In this document: one piece after another, positions 10,435 through 23,214 of the stretch
Layout: every line of letters starts with the position of its first letter
Position numbering within the stretch: the first letter of the stretch is position 1
Assembly: GCF_018812025.1 (NCBI RefSeq)
Contig: NC_063053.1
Span: forward strand, 14,674,623 to 14,738,622
DNA from: Megalobrama amblycephala
Taxonomy: Eukaryota > Chordata > Actinopteri > Cypriniformes > Xenocyprididae
Reading direction: 5' to 3'
DNA: 64,000 nucleotides
Notes under the pieces: generated by a model
What the model was told of the DNA's origin: nothing
What the model saw: the letters and a program-made list of their open reading frames with translations, nothing else
Database searches by the model: none
Position numbers and translations under genes: made by a program

Positions 10435-11160
10435 TTTAATCGTACTCCGTCGTAGCTCACACATTTTTTGAGCAGCTAACGTAATGTTTAATCTCTCCTC
10501 AGGACGACCACTGGATCAAACCATTGATAAAGTTGATAAATTAACTTACTGCGTGTCTACTACTGCCGAAATGAGACGTCAACGTTACTTTCTAAGAGAT
10601 AAAATAATTTATTTTATAATTTATTTTTTACATTTATTTAAAATTAAAATAAGGTACCTCACGTCACGCAGGTGTGTTATAATGTTCCGTATAAAGAGAA
10701 CAAAGAGGGCTTTTCTTAAAGGATTAGTTAGGAAAATGCATAGACCTATTCTAGGGTAGTCTATCCATTAAAGCATTGTTTAATGTACATAGCACACTGT
10801 AATAAAGTCCTACACAATAGTTAACATGAACTAACAATACTTTTAAAGTCTAAATTTTGGCTTGCCTTATTACATTTCTACATATGCCAATTTTATAGGC
10901 TGTTATGTAGCATTAGAACCAACATGAACTAACAATCGACAAAAGTTTTTTTTTGTATCCACTCTGACCCCCTGAAAGTTGCAATGTAATTCGAACCCAG
11001 ACTAAGACATTAGGAAAATCATTTAAATAATCCTATGAATGCACTTAAAAATGCAGAATCACATCATTAATCGAATTGCATCGAATTTTATTGTGAATCG
11101 TCTCGAATCTAATTAACAAAAACCGATTCGCTGTCTACCCAAAGATTCACAGCCCTATCC
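10132..11160. repeat. hAT-like DNA element remnant containing TTTC tract
   Basis: Left edge TTAGGGAGTAACGATTCACT and right edge AAAGATTCACAGCCCTATCC are imperfect inverted ends of the TAGGGCTGTGAATC type seen in hAT-like elements. The interior is AT-rich with several CGATTC/GAATCG phrases and a TTTC microsatellite. No transposase frame is evident. Boundaries are approximate. Confidence 0.5.
10349..10435. repeat. (TTTC)n microsatellite
   Basis: About 21 uninterrupted TTTC units. The predicted 62-residue frame through it is a translation of the tetranucleotide repeat, not a gene. Confidence 0.97.
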
Positions 11161-11295
11161 TACCTGATACACATGAAACGTTTTATCTTTTGGCTTTGAT
11201 AATATGCTGAAAATTCCAGTCGCAGTATTATTAAATATCACTCCAGTAAGCTATAAGCTATAGCCTATCACTGTTATTTACTTGCTTAATTAGGT

Positions 11296-11695
11296 GATTT
11301 CAGCAGTTTGGCGGTTTGACATGTGATCCGAATCATAATTCGACACAGAAGAATCATAACACTCCGATGCTTCCTGAAGCAGTGTTTTGAAATCGGCCAT
11401 CACTAAATAATTAGTTATTTTGTTTTTTTGGCGCACCAAAAATATTCTTGTTGCTTTATAATATTAATATTGAACCACTGTACTCACATGAACCGATTTA
11501 AATATGTTTTTAGTACATTAATGGATCTTGAGAGAGGAAATGTCATTGCTGGCTATGGAGGCCTCACTGAGCCATCGGATTTCAACAAAAAAATATCTTA
11601 ATTTGTGTTCCGACGATTAACGAAGGTCTTACGGGTGTGGAACGGCATGAGGGTGAGTGATAAATGACAGAATTTTCATTTTTGGGTGAACTAAC
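11296..11695. repeat. TTAA-type palindromic MITE, one arm
   Basis: Contains GAAATCGGCCATCACTAAAT, ATGGAGGCCTCACTGAGCCA and ends GGGTGAACTAACCCAATGA, the same internal phrases as the elements at 40679, 44433 and 52393. The left arm is missing or degraded. Confidence 0.75.
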
Positions 11696-12089
11696 CCAAT
11701 GACATTCTCACCAAATCCTCTGAATGTTATTTGGAATGTGGTTTTTAATTTTTCTTTAAAATGAAAGTATATTTACTTTCGTTTTTGATATTTTAGCTCC
11801 TCTATGTGATTCTCAACCAGGGGGCCTGGGGCCACTAGGGGGCCTCAGCAAACTTCCAAGAGTGGGATGGCTTAAAATGATTTAAAATAAGTTATATTAA
11901 AATAATAATAACTTAATTAAAGCTCAAAAACTGAAGTAAAATGAAGATATCTAACATCTAGAATAGTATAATAATTGTAGCCTAATTTAAAATAGTTAAT
12001 AATTAACGAAATGTAAGATGTTTTGTTTAAATGTATTATGATTAATTAAAATGTGCAATGCAAACGCACTTTAATTAAATTAGAATATG

Positions 12090-12266
12090 AGATTGATTAA
12101 ACGTATGTGGCTCCACGGAACGCCCCTCTCCACCCACTCCAGTGATATTGTGATGAGAGCGTGAGAGGCTCCACGCACGGGCGAGCAGCGTGCGGTGACC
12201 GTCACTGAGTTGTGCAGCGTGCAGCAGCGTTATCAATACGGAAACCTGGACTGCTTCCTTAGAAAG
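12090..12266 (+). promoter_or_regulatory. sorbs1: sorbs1 promoter and non-coding first exon (inferred)
   Basis: A short GC-richer, CpG-containing stretch in an AT-rich neighbourhood, ending at a consensus donor GTGAGT (12267). The last about 60 nt (TGTGCAGCGTGCAGCAGCGT and following) have no in-frame ATG, as expected of a 5' UTR exon. It lies upstream of all recognised sorbs1 coding exons and downstream of the pik3ap1 UTR. There is no clear TATA box. Transcript data are not available to me, so the start site is a guess. Confidence 0.5.
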
Positions 12267-15200
12267 GTGAGTATTACACAACACAGACTACATTCTCCCC
12301 TATATTCACAGTATTTGAATACCTCTGTGATATTTCACATCACACTAAAACGGAAAGTTTGCGTGTTTACTTCGTTTGTACACTATTATTTGGCCCAGGG
12401 TTTATTACAATAAACCGCAGCGGCCATCCAATGCAGACAAATGTGCAGTGCAGAAGTGCGGCAACGTGGTTTCAGTTACTTCAGCACTAGTGATATTATT
12501 ATATAGCATATAGTGTTAAAATTATGGTTATATTGACGGATATAAAGGTTGAAATTATAATTTGCATTCTTATCGAGGAGCTCTGGCGTTTATAAGGTGT
12601 CAGATGAAGGAGACAGGATGGAGATTATTTGTATTCCACAGGAAAAGAGCTCTGACTTCGGCTGCACTTGACATCCAAATAAGGAATAGGATTGCCTGGA
12701 TATGCGGAGGGAGCAGGACAGTGAAACGAGACTTCACGAGTTCAATCCGGTGCATCGTAGAAGGCTTGAAAAATTAAACGGGACACATGAGTTTATCCAG
12801 ATTTTAGTGCCAGAGTGCAATGATATAACAGCCTGTGTTTACGAAGATGAATGTTAGGATGAGTTGTTCTAATGCAGTGCGGTTTATGCGGCAGGCGTAT
12901 ACACTATGTTGAATGACAGTTTAGTAGATTAGTGATGAAGCACAGCCTTTGAGCTTTTGTGATGCTATATCCCTCCTACTTTGGCTTTAAATATATCAAA
13001 ATAATATTTTATGCAATTTCTAAAAACTTAAAGAACACAGTAAGGTGACTTTGTTTCTTAGGTAAATTAAGACAAGGGTTGGACAGTGATTTTATGCTTA
13101 CGATTTTATAGAAAATGTGTTTGCTGAAGTTTAAATAATACAATTATGCATTTAGAGAAGTTTTCTTTTATGAAAAGTGGCAAAAGGCAAAGTGACTTAG
13201 CAAACCATGCAGCTTAAGATGGTTTTTGGAACTTGTCTACCTCTTCTATATCAAGATCTACCAGGTCAACCTCAGCTGGTAGTCCATCTGATCCATCATC
13301 TCTGGACTATAAATGACCAGGGCTGTGTTTCTCGAAAGCATTGTAAGCCTATGGTATCGGCACCAATGGTATACGACCAGCTTAGGTCACGATACTTTTG
13401 AGAAATGCAGCCCAGCTTCATCCAGCTTGAAAACAGGCAGTTTTTTAGTAGGCTAATATATTTTGTTGGTAACTGACGTTCCAAATAGCATTTTAAAAAT
13501 CCCATTAAAAGTATAATGAAGATGGTTTCTATTCTTTTTGCAGGCTTATATTTAAGAAGATGATGTTCAATTGTGACATTTTTTTGTCTCATCTTTGCTT
13601 ATGTCACTCTAACCCTAACTTGCCATAATAAACTGTCCACCGCAAAGGCATTACATTAACCAACATTTTAAATTCTCTGGAAGAAAATTATAATTATTTA
13701 AATTGAAGATTTAAGCATTCTTAAAATTTGTAATTTAAGAATTCTTTTAAAAAAATGTAGCGTTATTCCTTTATTAGTTAACCCGGTTAAGTTACCTTAT
13801 AGGATTTGTTTTTAGAGATTTGTTTAAAAGCCAGAAAGTTTTTGTTCAAATACTGTATTTTTAACATGGGTTGAAAACCCTGTATTACAGTGTTATTCTA
13901 AGACTAACATTTAAGTGGAGCACCAAACTGAGTCTCAAATTCATTTTTGAATTTCTTTTTAGTCCTGGTTCAAAAATTGTCTAGTGTATGAGCTGTCTTG
14001 TGGCTTTTGAAAGGCTATCCAGGTACATAAACTTAATTTTTAAACTTAATAGCATACTTTTCCTGCTTTAAAACTAGTTTATCGGCATTAGAGATTAAAG
14101 TGATATAGGCTGCTATAATCTCAACATATTTCCCTTCTTCATAAATGTTAAATAAATCACCAGCAGGTTTTACTGTGAACGTTAACACAAGCCAAAATGT
14201 TATAACTATATATATTACGCAGTTCTGTTATATTCTTTATTGTTATATTGTAGTTGTAATTCGATTAAAGCGTACTGACATTTCACTCCTTAAAACTCAC
14301 ACCCTTTGAAAAAATTGAATCTGTGTTTATAGATGTTTCCGTTCAACACTTGTGCCAGAGATACAGTACGTGATGTTATCATTGTCTTCTGGCACAGGCG
14401 TATATAGTATTTCAGCAAAGAGGAAGTGAACAACATTAAAATCTTAAGTAGGTGAGAGACTGCAACATTTGGGTGAAGTTCCTGCCAGCGTCTTTGGAAG
14501 CCGTCTCCTTACAAAGATAATGAATAATTTGTGTTGGGTGCTTAATATTTTATAAGCTTTGTGTAGAATCATGTTACTGTCTAGTGGTGAACAGGCACCC
14601 AAAAGATTGGTGGTGAAACACTGTTTAAATTAGTTCTCATTTGAAATTTACAAATGTTTAGACAAACTGTAATAGTTTTGACATGGCTGATCTTATAGGA
14701 TCATCAGGTTGTTACGTAACGTTTTACATATTTCAGAATAGATCTATAGGCCATGATACCTCAGTATTTTTTTTTTTTAATAGCTCTGTAAGCACTGATA
14801 ATGCCATACAAGTATTAGTCAAAGCCTTTTTAGCACTACAATTATGCCCAGACATGCTTTGACTGCTAATAACATGCCATTATTACATTTCTCCTAGTGT
14901 CATTTGCTGTCACTTCACATTTCACTGCTGTTTCAAACACTTGGTAACCAAAAATTAAGCCTCTTTTTTTCCTCATTGCATGCTTTTAGGCACGTTCTTA
15001 ATTTTGCATAACACTCAAATTTGATACAAACAGCCAAGAGAGAGCGGGCAGGCATATGACAGCCGATGGAATGAAGCAGTGGGCTCTGGTAGTGGAGAGA
15101 GGAAGTGCTCTGAGTGGGATTAAAGTCGCAAGCTTCCCATTCATTCAGCCCCTGACTCACCCACATCCATAGGATTGAGGGGATTACCGTATTAATAGTA

Positions 15201-15560
15201 TCCCCTATTTTTTTTTAACAAGTGGTTATAAGTACTTTGGCCATTATGAAGTCATGTGTTATGTTGTCTTTGTCAGTGACACAGATGAAATTTAATGGCT
15301 GTAAAAATCACCAGTAAATGTATGGAAATTTTAGCTCTGTTATACTATTTGTTGCATTGTATTTTACAACTGGTATACAATAACAAACACTTCAACACAC
15401 ATTCATTATTTCAGTGTCTATAATAGATAAAGTTTTTTTATTGTGTTGCCATTCAAAACAGAACATCTATTCTGCATTATACAACAATTCGTGCAGCCCT
15501 TAAACTTGATTGGTTGAGCAACATTTCAGATGTAGTTGAGGTACAGTCTTAATGGCATGG

Positions 15561-16303
15561 CAACACTTTGACAAACATTATATAATGCTTAACAGATCAT
15601 TAGTTAATATATATTCACATTGCTATAAATATGAAATAATGTGCTTGTTAATATTTACTAATTAACTTATTAAACAATAAATAATGATTAACAGATCATT
15701 ATTTAATGTAAATTGAAATGCTCACAAATGTCATTAAACTTTCAATTTATATGATCATGCACCTTATAAAACTCTAAAAATGATTTTGACAGATGGTATA
15801 CAATGATTAAAGAAAACATTAATAAATCATTAACAAACATTATATAATGCTTAACAGATCATTAGTTAATATATATTCAGATAGATATGAAATAATATGC
15901 CTGTTAATGTTTAAATAAATGTATTAAAAAGTACATCGATTAATAAATGTGAATAAAAAGCTAACAAATTTTAGCATTTACGAATGTGAAAAATTACTTT
16001 AATTAGTAATTTTAAGCACTTCACTCTATTCAGTTTAACATATTTTTCCTTAACTCATAACCACAGTCTGTAAAGGACTCGTTGTGGTGTGTATGCAGAC
16101 ATCTACTATTTACACATTTTTACAAATCATTTATTAATTATTTCTTCATGTTTTGCAGTACCAAACTATTCATCATTTGTAAATGTTTACAAATGTTTAC
16201 TATTATCTAGTACCTTAGTATGTTTTATGTATATTAACTAATGATGCGTTAAGCATTATAATGTTTATTAATGATTTATTAATGAAAGTTATTATAAAGT
16301 GTT
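15561..16303. repeat. Palindromic element (AACACTTTATAATAAC type)
   Basis: Left end AACACTTTGACAAACATTAT and right end ATTATAAAGTGTT are inverted. Phrases such as ATTATATAATGCTTAACAGA occur in direct copies at 15583 and 15845, and in inverted form near 16245 (GCGTTAAGCATTATAATG). A known cyprinid-type MITE with internal duplication; no coding capacity. Confidence 0.75.
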
Positions 16304-17555
16304 ACCTCATTTGCTAAAGTCAAGTAACCCTTTCTTCAAGTTACATTGTTATGTTAGTAGGTGGCGACAAGTGACTTAATTCACTAAATAGATTTGATTT
16401 GTTCAAAATGCTGATTAATTCATGAATGAAACAAGTGAGTGAGTCATTGAATAATTCACTCAGCTGATTTGTTCAAAAAACACTTTTTCCATCTAAGAAC
16501 GAAACAATAATAGTTTGTTGCTTAATAAGGACGGTTATAAACACAAAATACATAAAGTCACTGGCATTATTGTCTAAAATGTATGTAAATATTAACATAT
16601 TGTTGTATAAATATGTTACATTACACATTTCACTTGCAGTTGTGCTGTTGGTGTGAATATCTGCATGTTTGTGTTTTCCTGCGGCCTCAGACAATGATTG
16701 AGACGTCTTCGACAGATGACACATAACATCCATTCCCATCCAAACTGTTTCAATGTTTCGCCATGTTGCTTAGCAACCTTCATCTTACCCCATATTTTCC
16801 TTTTACCCCGTAATTGACTGCAGTGTGGCTTTGAGTGGCACTTGAAGTGTGTGCGAGTCTGTATGTTTTGTTAGCTTTACAAATTTCAAGGTCTGTGTGC
16901 ACAAAGCAACATGCTATTACAAACAAGAAGTTGAACAGACCGTCTCTGCTTCAGATTGTGTTGTGTTGACAGATTTTTCTTTTCACCTCTTGCTGCTTTG
17001 ACAGATTGTAGACCAGCTGGCTTGAGGTCAGTGTTGGGATGATGTTTGTCCGATGAGAGTTTGAATGCAGATCATATTTAGACATAATATGACAATGATA
17101 TGTCAGGGCTTAAATGTTATGCATTTAATTTATTTGCCATGTAACACATAGCTGGAACATGGTGGACCTTCAGATAATGTAATTATATTGTGTTTTTCAG
17201 ATCGCTATGAACTGTTCACCTTTCAAGAGAGTGTGAAATCCAAGAGTGTGTGTGAATGTGCATGGCTTGGCTTGCTTTATAAAGGCAGTGCCTGGTGGTG
17301 TTGCTCAACAATGAGATTTGGGGTCCTCCATCATTAGGGAAGCACTTGAAATGTCTGGATTATCATAGAGCCGTTTTTAGGTGTGGTTGAATAGTCTACA
17401 TCCCCTGACAAAATTATCAGGCACCAGCCACATAACTGAGAGGTCTGAAACAGTTGTCTCTGTCTGAATTGCAAGTGGGATGCCTAAAATCTCTGTTGGT
17501 TGGAATAATATTGACGAGTTGTTGGCCAGTGAGAAATGACCAGGATTGCCATTAA

Positions 17556-18336
17556 AGGATTAGTTCACTTCAGAATTAAAATTTCTTTATAATTTACTCA
17601 CCCCATGTCATCCAAGATGTTAATGTCTTTCTTTCTTCAGTTGAAAAGAAATTAAGGTGTTTGAGGAAAACATTCCAGGATTTTTCTCCATATATTGGAC
17701 TTCAGTGGGGTTCACCGGGTTGAAGGTCCAAATTGCTCTACACGATCCCAGACCACGAATAAGGGTCTTGTCTAGTAAAACGATCGTTCATTTTAACCAC
17801 AAATGCTCATCTTGCACTGCTCTGCGATCCACCACGCAAGACGTAATCATGTTAGAAAGGTCACATATGACGTAGGTGGAAGTACCGGGCGAAAAACTCC
17901 ATCTCATCTTCTCCTCCAACTTCAAAATTGTCCAACATCGTTGTTTTACCTTTTTGTTTTTGTAAAGGGCGTTTGGCTTAATCTTTGCACGTTCGCTTTG
18001 TAGACACTGGATTGGTACTTTCGCCTATGTCATGCATGACCTTTCTAAGGTGATTACGTCATGCGTCATGCGTCAGTGCAAGATGTGCATTTGTGGTTTA
18101 AACTTGAACTATATACTTTTTTTGGGGGGGGATTAACGTTTGTTTCGCTAGACAAGACCCTCATTCCTCGTCTGGGACCTTCCACCTGTTGTACCCCATT
18201 GAAGTCCACTATATGGAGAAAAATCCTGAAATGGTTTCCTCAAAGACCTTATTTAGAAAGAAAGACATGAACATCTTGGATGACATGGGGGTGAGTAAAT
18301 TATCAGGAAATTTTAATTCAGAAATGAACTAATCCT
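17556..18336. repeat. TTAA-type palindromic MITE, 780 bp
   Basis: Starts AGGATTAGTTCACTTCAGAA after TTAA (17552-17555) and ends with the inverse TGAACTAATCCT. The arms pair over hundreds of bases: CATCCAAGATGTTAATGTCT pairs with AACATCTTGGATGACATG, and ATATTGGACTTCAGTGGGG with CCCATTGAAGTCCACTATAT. The predicted frames inside are not genes. The right flank is ATAA, so the target duplication has decayed or is imperfect. Confidence 0.85.
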
Positions 18337-18639
18337 ATAAGCTTACATTTCAACCGAATCAACCCTAAAGCACAACACAATGGAATACATAATTCAAAAG
18401 ATGGGTAAAACACTTGTGAAATATCAGGACAGAAAGTTCCTTAATATTAACACTATACTTTATTTTTACCATATTTTACAGACTTTTCTTAGAGCATTTT
18501 GCATTGTACATAATGCTAAACTTGCAACTAATGCAACTAATGTAAAGTTACAGCTACTGTACATACATTTAAGGGACATTGACAATTGCTACTTTTTTAT
18601 ACTTTTTTACCTACTATTACTGATGAGATTCTGAAATGT

Positions 18640-18880
18640 GCATATGATGGACACTTTACTATCCCATGAGGCCATGGGAGAGGATTTGTGTATGGCAGTG
18701 GAGCGACATATTTGACGCTGGTAGGTCACATGATAATAACACAGTGGCGAATGTAGTACATGTCCTGATTACATTCGTACTATATACAACATACTTTTTA
18801 GCGGTTGTTGTGATGTAATTACTTATTCAAAATAAGTACCTACTCAAGAGTATGCGATTTCGGATGCAGCCCATGTTTTT
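18640..18880. repeat. MITE right end (CGATTTCGGATGCAGCC type)
   Basis: Ends GCGATTTCGGATGCAGCC, preceded by GTACTATATACAACATACTT and AAGAGTATGC. This is the familiar fish element whose ends read GGCTGCATCCGAAATCGCAT. The left end was not clearly located, so the extent is approximate. Confidence 0.5.
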
Positions 18881-19984
18881 AATTTCTGAGGTGAATTTTT
18901 TTTTGTTTTGTTTTTTGTGCATAAAGTAAAAAATTTCAGGGTGATACAACTGTATAAAAAAAGCCTCATTAGATATAAGGATATGCTTAGCTATATGCCA
19001 TTGACCCCTTAAATGTCACATCCTGAGCTGTTCACTTAGGCGCCAAAATTCAGTATCCCAAATCTCAGTCTGGTCCATTTTTATTTTATTACCTACAAAA
19101 TAAATCCCTCATGCCTTATGAGCTTTGTCAGTCATTCCATATCAAAAGCCACCCCATTACGCACTGCTTTGTATCCCAAGTGTGAAACTCATTATCATTA
19201 CCCCATCTGTCCTTCTAGAACATCCATGCTGCGCACAAAGCCTTTTTTTTTCCTGGCTTGAGCTGCGGTTGATGCTGTGCATGCGCCATGTGCCCCTCCC
19301 TCCGTGGCTGCCTGTTGTCCTCCTGGTCAGCAAATGCCGGGGCCTGTGAGGGCCAGGCCAGGAGACTTTGACTCATCTATACACAGCTGTGCACTAGAAC
19401 ATCTTCCAGACATAATAAGCTTCTGTATTCCGTGACGTAATATCAGATGGGTTTTTTTAAGTGTCCCTCTATTTTAGATTGCATGATCTCTGTTTTAACG
19501 GTATGTTTGCGAAGATAGCTCTCAGTAGCCATGCTAATAGTGTTAGAAGTGGTCGGTAGTGGCACGGAAATGTTGAATTAGTAATAAAGCCAGGTGATTG
19601 TGGTTGTAATATTAGTAATTGGTAGTCTCTGCTGTGGAACAATTTTGTTAATCAAGAAGAATACAAACTATTTAGTGTTATAAAAATTATACAAATATAT
19701 AATTATTCTTATTAGTATAAAATAAAATAGTTATTACTGTTATGTCATAGAATATGTATTAAATGATTTGTTTATATATTATTTTGTTAGTTTTCATTTG
19801 AGGTGCTCATATAATTTTAAGCATGGCTTTTTAATGAGTTTTAAATTAGTTAAATTAATTTACTTTTTTACTAATTTACTTATTATTATTTAATTATACT
19901 CATTACCTAATTATTATTATTATAAGTAAATGTCCTGATGATGTTAACTTAAACAGTCTAACTGAGCAAGATTTTTTTTTTGCA

Positions 19985-20325
19985 TTTTTGAGATGTTTTT
20001 GAAAGAAGTCTCATGCTCACCAAGACTGCATTTATTTGATTAAAAAAGTAAAGTAACAGGAATATTAAGAAAAATTGTTTCAATTTTCAAATCCTATTAT
20101 TATCAATGTTGAAATCAGTTGTGCTGCTTAATATTTTTTGTGGAATCTGTGATACAGTTTCTGGTGAATGGAAATGTCAAAAGAACAGCATTTATTTGAA
20201 ATAATTAATTTTTTTACATCAATGTAAAATTCTTTATTGTCACTTTTGATCAATTTAATGCATCCTTGCTGAATTAAAGTATTAATTTTGTTTTTTCTGA
20301 CCCCAAACTTTTAAACTGTAGTGTT
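19985..20325. repeat. MITE of the TTCAAAAGTTTG family
   Basis: Contains CTGCATTTATTTGATTAAAA, TTGAAATCAGTTGTGCTGCT, CATCCTTGCTGAATTAAAGT and the end GACCCCAAACTTTTAAACTG. The same phrases recur at 33740, 38046 and 62171. Edges are degenerate. Confidence 0.75.
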
Positions 20326-21056
20326 TATCACTTAATATAACTTGTACATAATATAAATTCAGCTGTAGGGCATACAAGATTAAAAATACATTATAAATAA
20401 GCATGTAAAGTGTTCCCTTATTTGCATTTTCTTTTAGTGTTATGCCCTTCTTTTCTTTAAATTAATGTACATGTCATGAAGAGCAAAGTGCTTGTTGTTT
20501 TAAAATCACATTACTCATTACACTCATTTTAATAGAGGAACAAACTTCTGATGCTGCAAGACAACAAGTTACTAATAATATAGAAACATGGTCAAACAAG
20601 GCAGCTATAATTATTCATATACCTGTGCATTGCTGGGAAAAGGGCAAATGGGAGTAAACCACAAAACTATTTTGTGTTTGTAGGTCTATTTGAAATACAT
20701 TAATCCAACTCAACAGTTTGTTGGGCCAACTTCGAAAATCAAAGTTTTTCACAATAGAAAAGCTGCTTCGAGGTGCATTACTTGTGTTCCTAAAAGTTGT
20801 AAGTTCATAGGAGTTCAAAATAGTCAGTAAAACAAAACAAGTACACAAATCTTTGGATATTTTTACCGTTATTTACTAAGCATGATTTTACAGTGAAAGC
20901 AATAGACACTGTGTAACTGAATCATGCTGTACACAAACTCTCCCTTTCTACACCGTTGTTTTGTTGGGAGTTATTATTTCGCTGTTTGCATGCTCTTTTC
21001 AGTTGTTTGGCATCTTTCCCATTATTCCAGAATATATCTGAGAGATTTCTCTGACA

Positions 21057-21465
21057 GTAGCTGTGTTTCCATCCACCCATTTTTAAGCACATTTTAGGAT
21101 ATCAAAAAAAAAAAAAAAAAAAATTAAAAAAAGAGCTGGATGGAAATGCCAAGGTGTGCATAAATTGTCAAAATGCGCATAAAAAAATGTGCATTCCCAA
21201 ACAACTTACATCTGTACACAAGAGAACATGACAGTGTTTATTGCATTTCATCTGAGAAGCAAGTCATTTATAATGTAGGATAAAAGAGCCACAGTGGCTT
21301 CACTGATTGCAGCAACTTCCATTTTTATTACAGATATTTTGTGCCAATTTCCCATGAAGTGGCAATTTTACATGGGATGGAAACACTTCTTTATTTGCAA
21401 GTATTTTATGCAATATTCTAATTTTGCGCTTAAGTTAAATTCACAGCTTCGGATGGAAACAGCCA
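21057..21465. repeat. Inverted-repeat element (GTTTCCATCC type)
   Basis: Left end GTAGCTGTGTTTCCATCCAC pairs with right end GGATGGAAACAGCCAG; GGATGGAAATGCCAAGG-like phrases repeat inside. A poly-A tract lies at about 21103-21122. Probably a non-autonomous DNA element. Confidence 0.65.
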
Positions 21466-21654
21466 GTGATGTCATGCTCTGATGAATGGTGGCTGAGGCA
21501 AATACCACAGTTGCATACATTTCCTTTTATGATGCCGTTGTTTAAATGTGTTGAGAGTATGACAGTCTAGGCCTCTGTCCAGTGTGTCTGCTGAAGATGT
21601 TTACGGTACTGATGGGGTATTCTCAATTAAACACCCACGGTTGTTCTTCTACAG

Positions 21655-21697
21655 CGCTACTCTCGAGCCATGTTTGGAGCTGTTTGCTGTGATCCTG
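21655..21697 (+). CDS. Candidate alternative first coding exon of sorbs1 (tentative)
   Basis: A pyrimidine-rich acceptor (TTGTTCTTCTACAG) precedes it and a GTGAGC donor follows at 21698. An ATG at 21670 gives MFGAVCCDP and a phase-1 end, which splices in frame to the exon at 28075, skipping 27331. The amino-acid sequence matches nothing I recognise, so this is only a structural suggestion. Confidence 0.22.
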
Positions 21698-22486
21698 GTG
21701 AGCTTTCTCTCTCTCTCAGCCCCCCTCTGCCATTTGTTGACAAAGCAGAAGTCAAACTGTGTTATGTAACGGCCCCCCTCCCCTCCGGCCCCCTCGCTCT
21801 GGCTACAGCAGGCCCCTTGTAGATCTCCTTTGTGTATTAAAGCTGCACTCTTTAAAAGCTGTCATGGAAATAGAATGAGGCAATCCCCAGAGGTTCTTGG
21901 GTGGAATATCATGGTACTTTTTCTTGTGTCACCCCCTTTATTATTTTAATGGGGCTGGCATAATGGAATGGAAAGCAGGGAAAGATGTACATGATGACAT
22001 TCAGCTGCGCTTTAGAATCTAATGCTGTGACTTATTAACTTTTCTGAATATTTTGATGGTTTTTATTTGAAATGTCTTTTATATGCCAGTTGTTCTGCCA
22101 TCAAAACCCAGAGTAGCCAAGTTCAGTTTTGCCAAGTTCTTATATAAAATGCTTCCAGCAGCATTACTGACATGCAGAAAATTGTGGAGAAAACAGTGGA
22201 AGGGAAGTCAGCAAACAATGCCTACCAAAGGGAACATTCTTTTCATAAATGTTCTACACTGAAACAACCATAAAATGATATACAGTATAAGAAAAAGTAA
22301 CAAGTTAGCGCTTCTTAAAATTTGATATGTATAATATTAAAATATTAAAATACAGTGAGATAATATAAAAAGCTCACAAAATGTGTGATAACAGCATGAG
22401 GGATTTTATTTAATCATTTATCAGATTATCAGAAACTGTGGTTGCCAGATGGCATGGCATGAAACCTAATGTACATAACTGATAAC

Positions 22487-22862
22487 CAGTGTTGGGGTAA
22501 TCGGATTATTTTTTTACTTTATGCATTTAATCTCTCTTTACTAACTAATGTCTTTGCTGCTGACATTCGATGATCCTATTCAGCCATACTAATAAAAAAA
22601 TGAATTTAGCTAAATCACATTTGTGTTTCATTTTTTTAATTTTTATTGCTGAAGTAAGAGTGTTAAACAGTCTTCTCCTGCGTCCTATCCTTCTGCGATC
22701 CAGAATAGCAGCACAACTGAAAGGTTTGTTTGAGCTGCGCCCTCTACTGTACAGGTGTGAATTTGAATTTTCTTCAGCCTGAGGCTTATTAATAAGTTCC
22801 TTTTTAGGAAGTAATGCAATATTGCAATGCATTACTTTTAAAAGTAACTTTCCCCAACACTG
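22487..22862. repeat. hAT-type MITE with 8-bp target duplication
   Basis: Ends CAGTGTTGGGG and CCCCAACACTG are inverted, and the exact 8-bp direct repeat CTGATAAC flanks both sides (22479-22486 and 22863-22870). An 8-bp duplication is the signature of hAT transposition. The interior carries CATTACTTTTAAAAGTAACT. Open frames on both strands inside are incidental. Confidence 0.92.
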
Positions 22863-23118
22863 CTGATAACAAAGAAGAAGAAGAAACAATTATTTAAATG
22901 AAAAACCATCAAATGTGAAGTTTCACAAAGGGAATTCTGGTAATGTCAATTTCGTTTCACTGTGAATTATAAGATAACTTGTTTTTCACTTGCAAAAACT
23001 ATATATGCAACAGCATTTAATTTTACTGTAAAATTCCATGAAATGTCCCATTAGATCTACAGTTTTTCATTATAAATAATACTTACTGTTAACCATAGCA
23101 TCTTTTAATGTTAAAAGT

Positions 23119-23119
<1 letters not shown>

Positions 23120-23149
<30 letters not shown>
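23120..23149. repeat. Poly-T tract, 30 nt
   Basis: Uninterrupted run of 30 T. The 74-codon frame through it is an artefact of the tract. Confidence 0.98.
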
Positions 23150-23153
<4 letters not shown>

Positions 23154-23214
23154 TGACTGTAAAGAAGTTTTTTCATTTTTTTTCAAAAGTTTGTCTTTAT
23201 AAGTTAAACATTAA

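Larger units (their letters stand above)
9261..12090. other. Intergenic region between pik3ap1 and sorbs1
   Basis: About 2.8 kb, mostly repeats: a probable repeat fragment with a 94-codon open frame at 9328-9612 (it contains repeated AATTACRAG-type phrases and no recognisable domain), a TG/TA microsatellite, an inverted repeat at 9885-10045, a hAT-like element at 10132-11160 with a TTTC tract inside, and a TTAA-type MITE arm at 11296-11695. The remainder (11700-12090) is AT-rich and featureless. Confidence 0.65.

Noticed and set aside
10267..10455. 62-codon frame with SFFLSFFL repeats
   Set aside because: Translation of the TTTC microsatellite.
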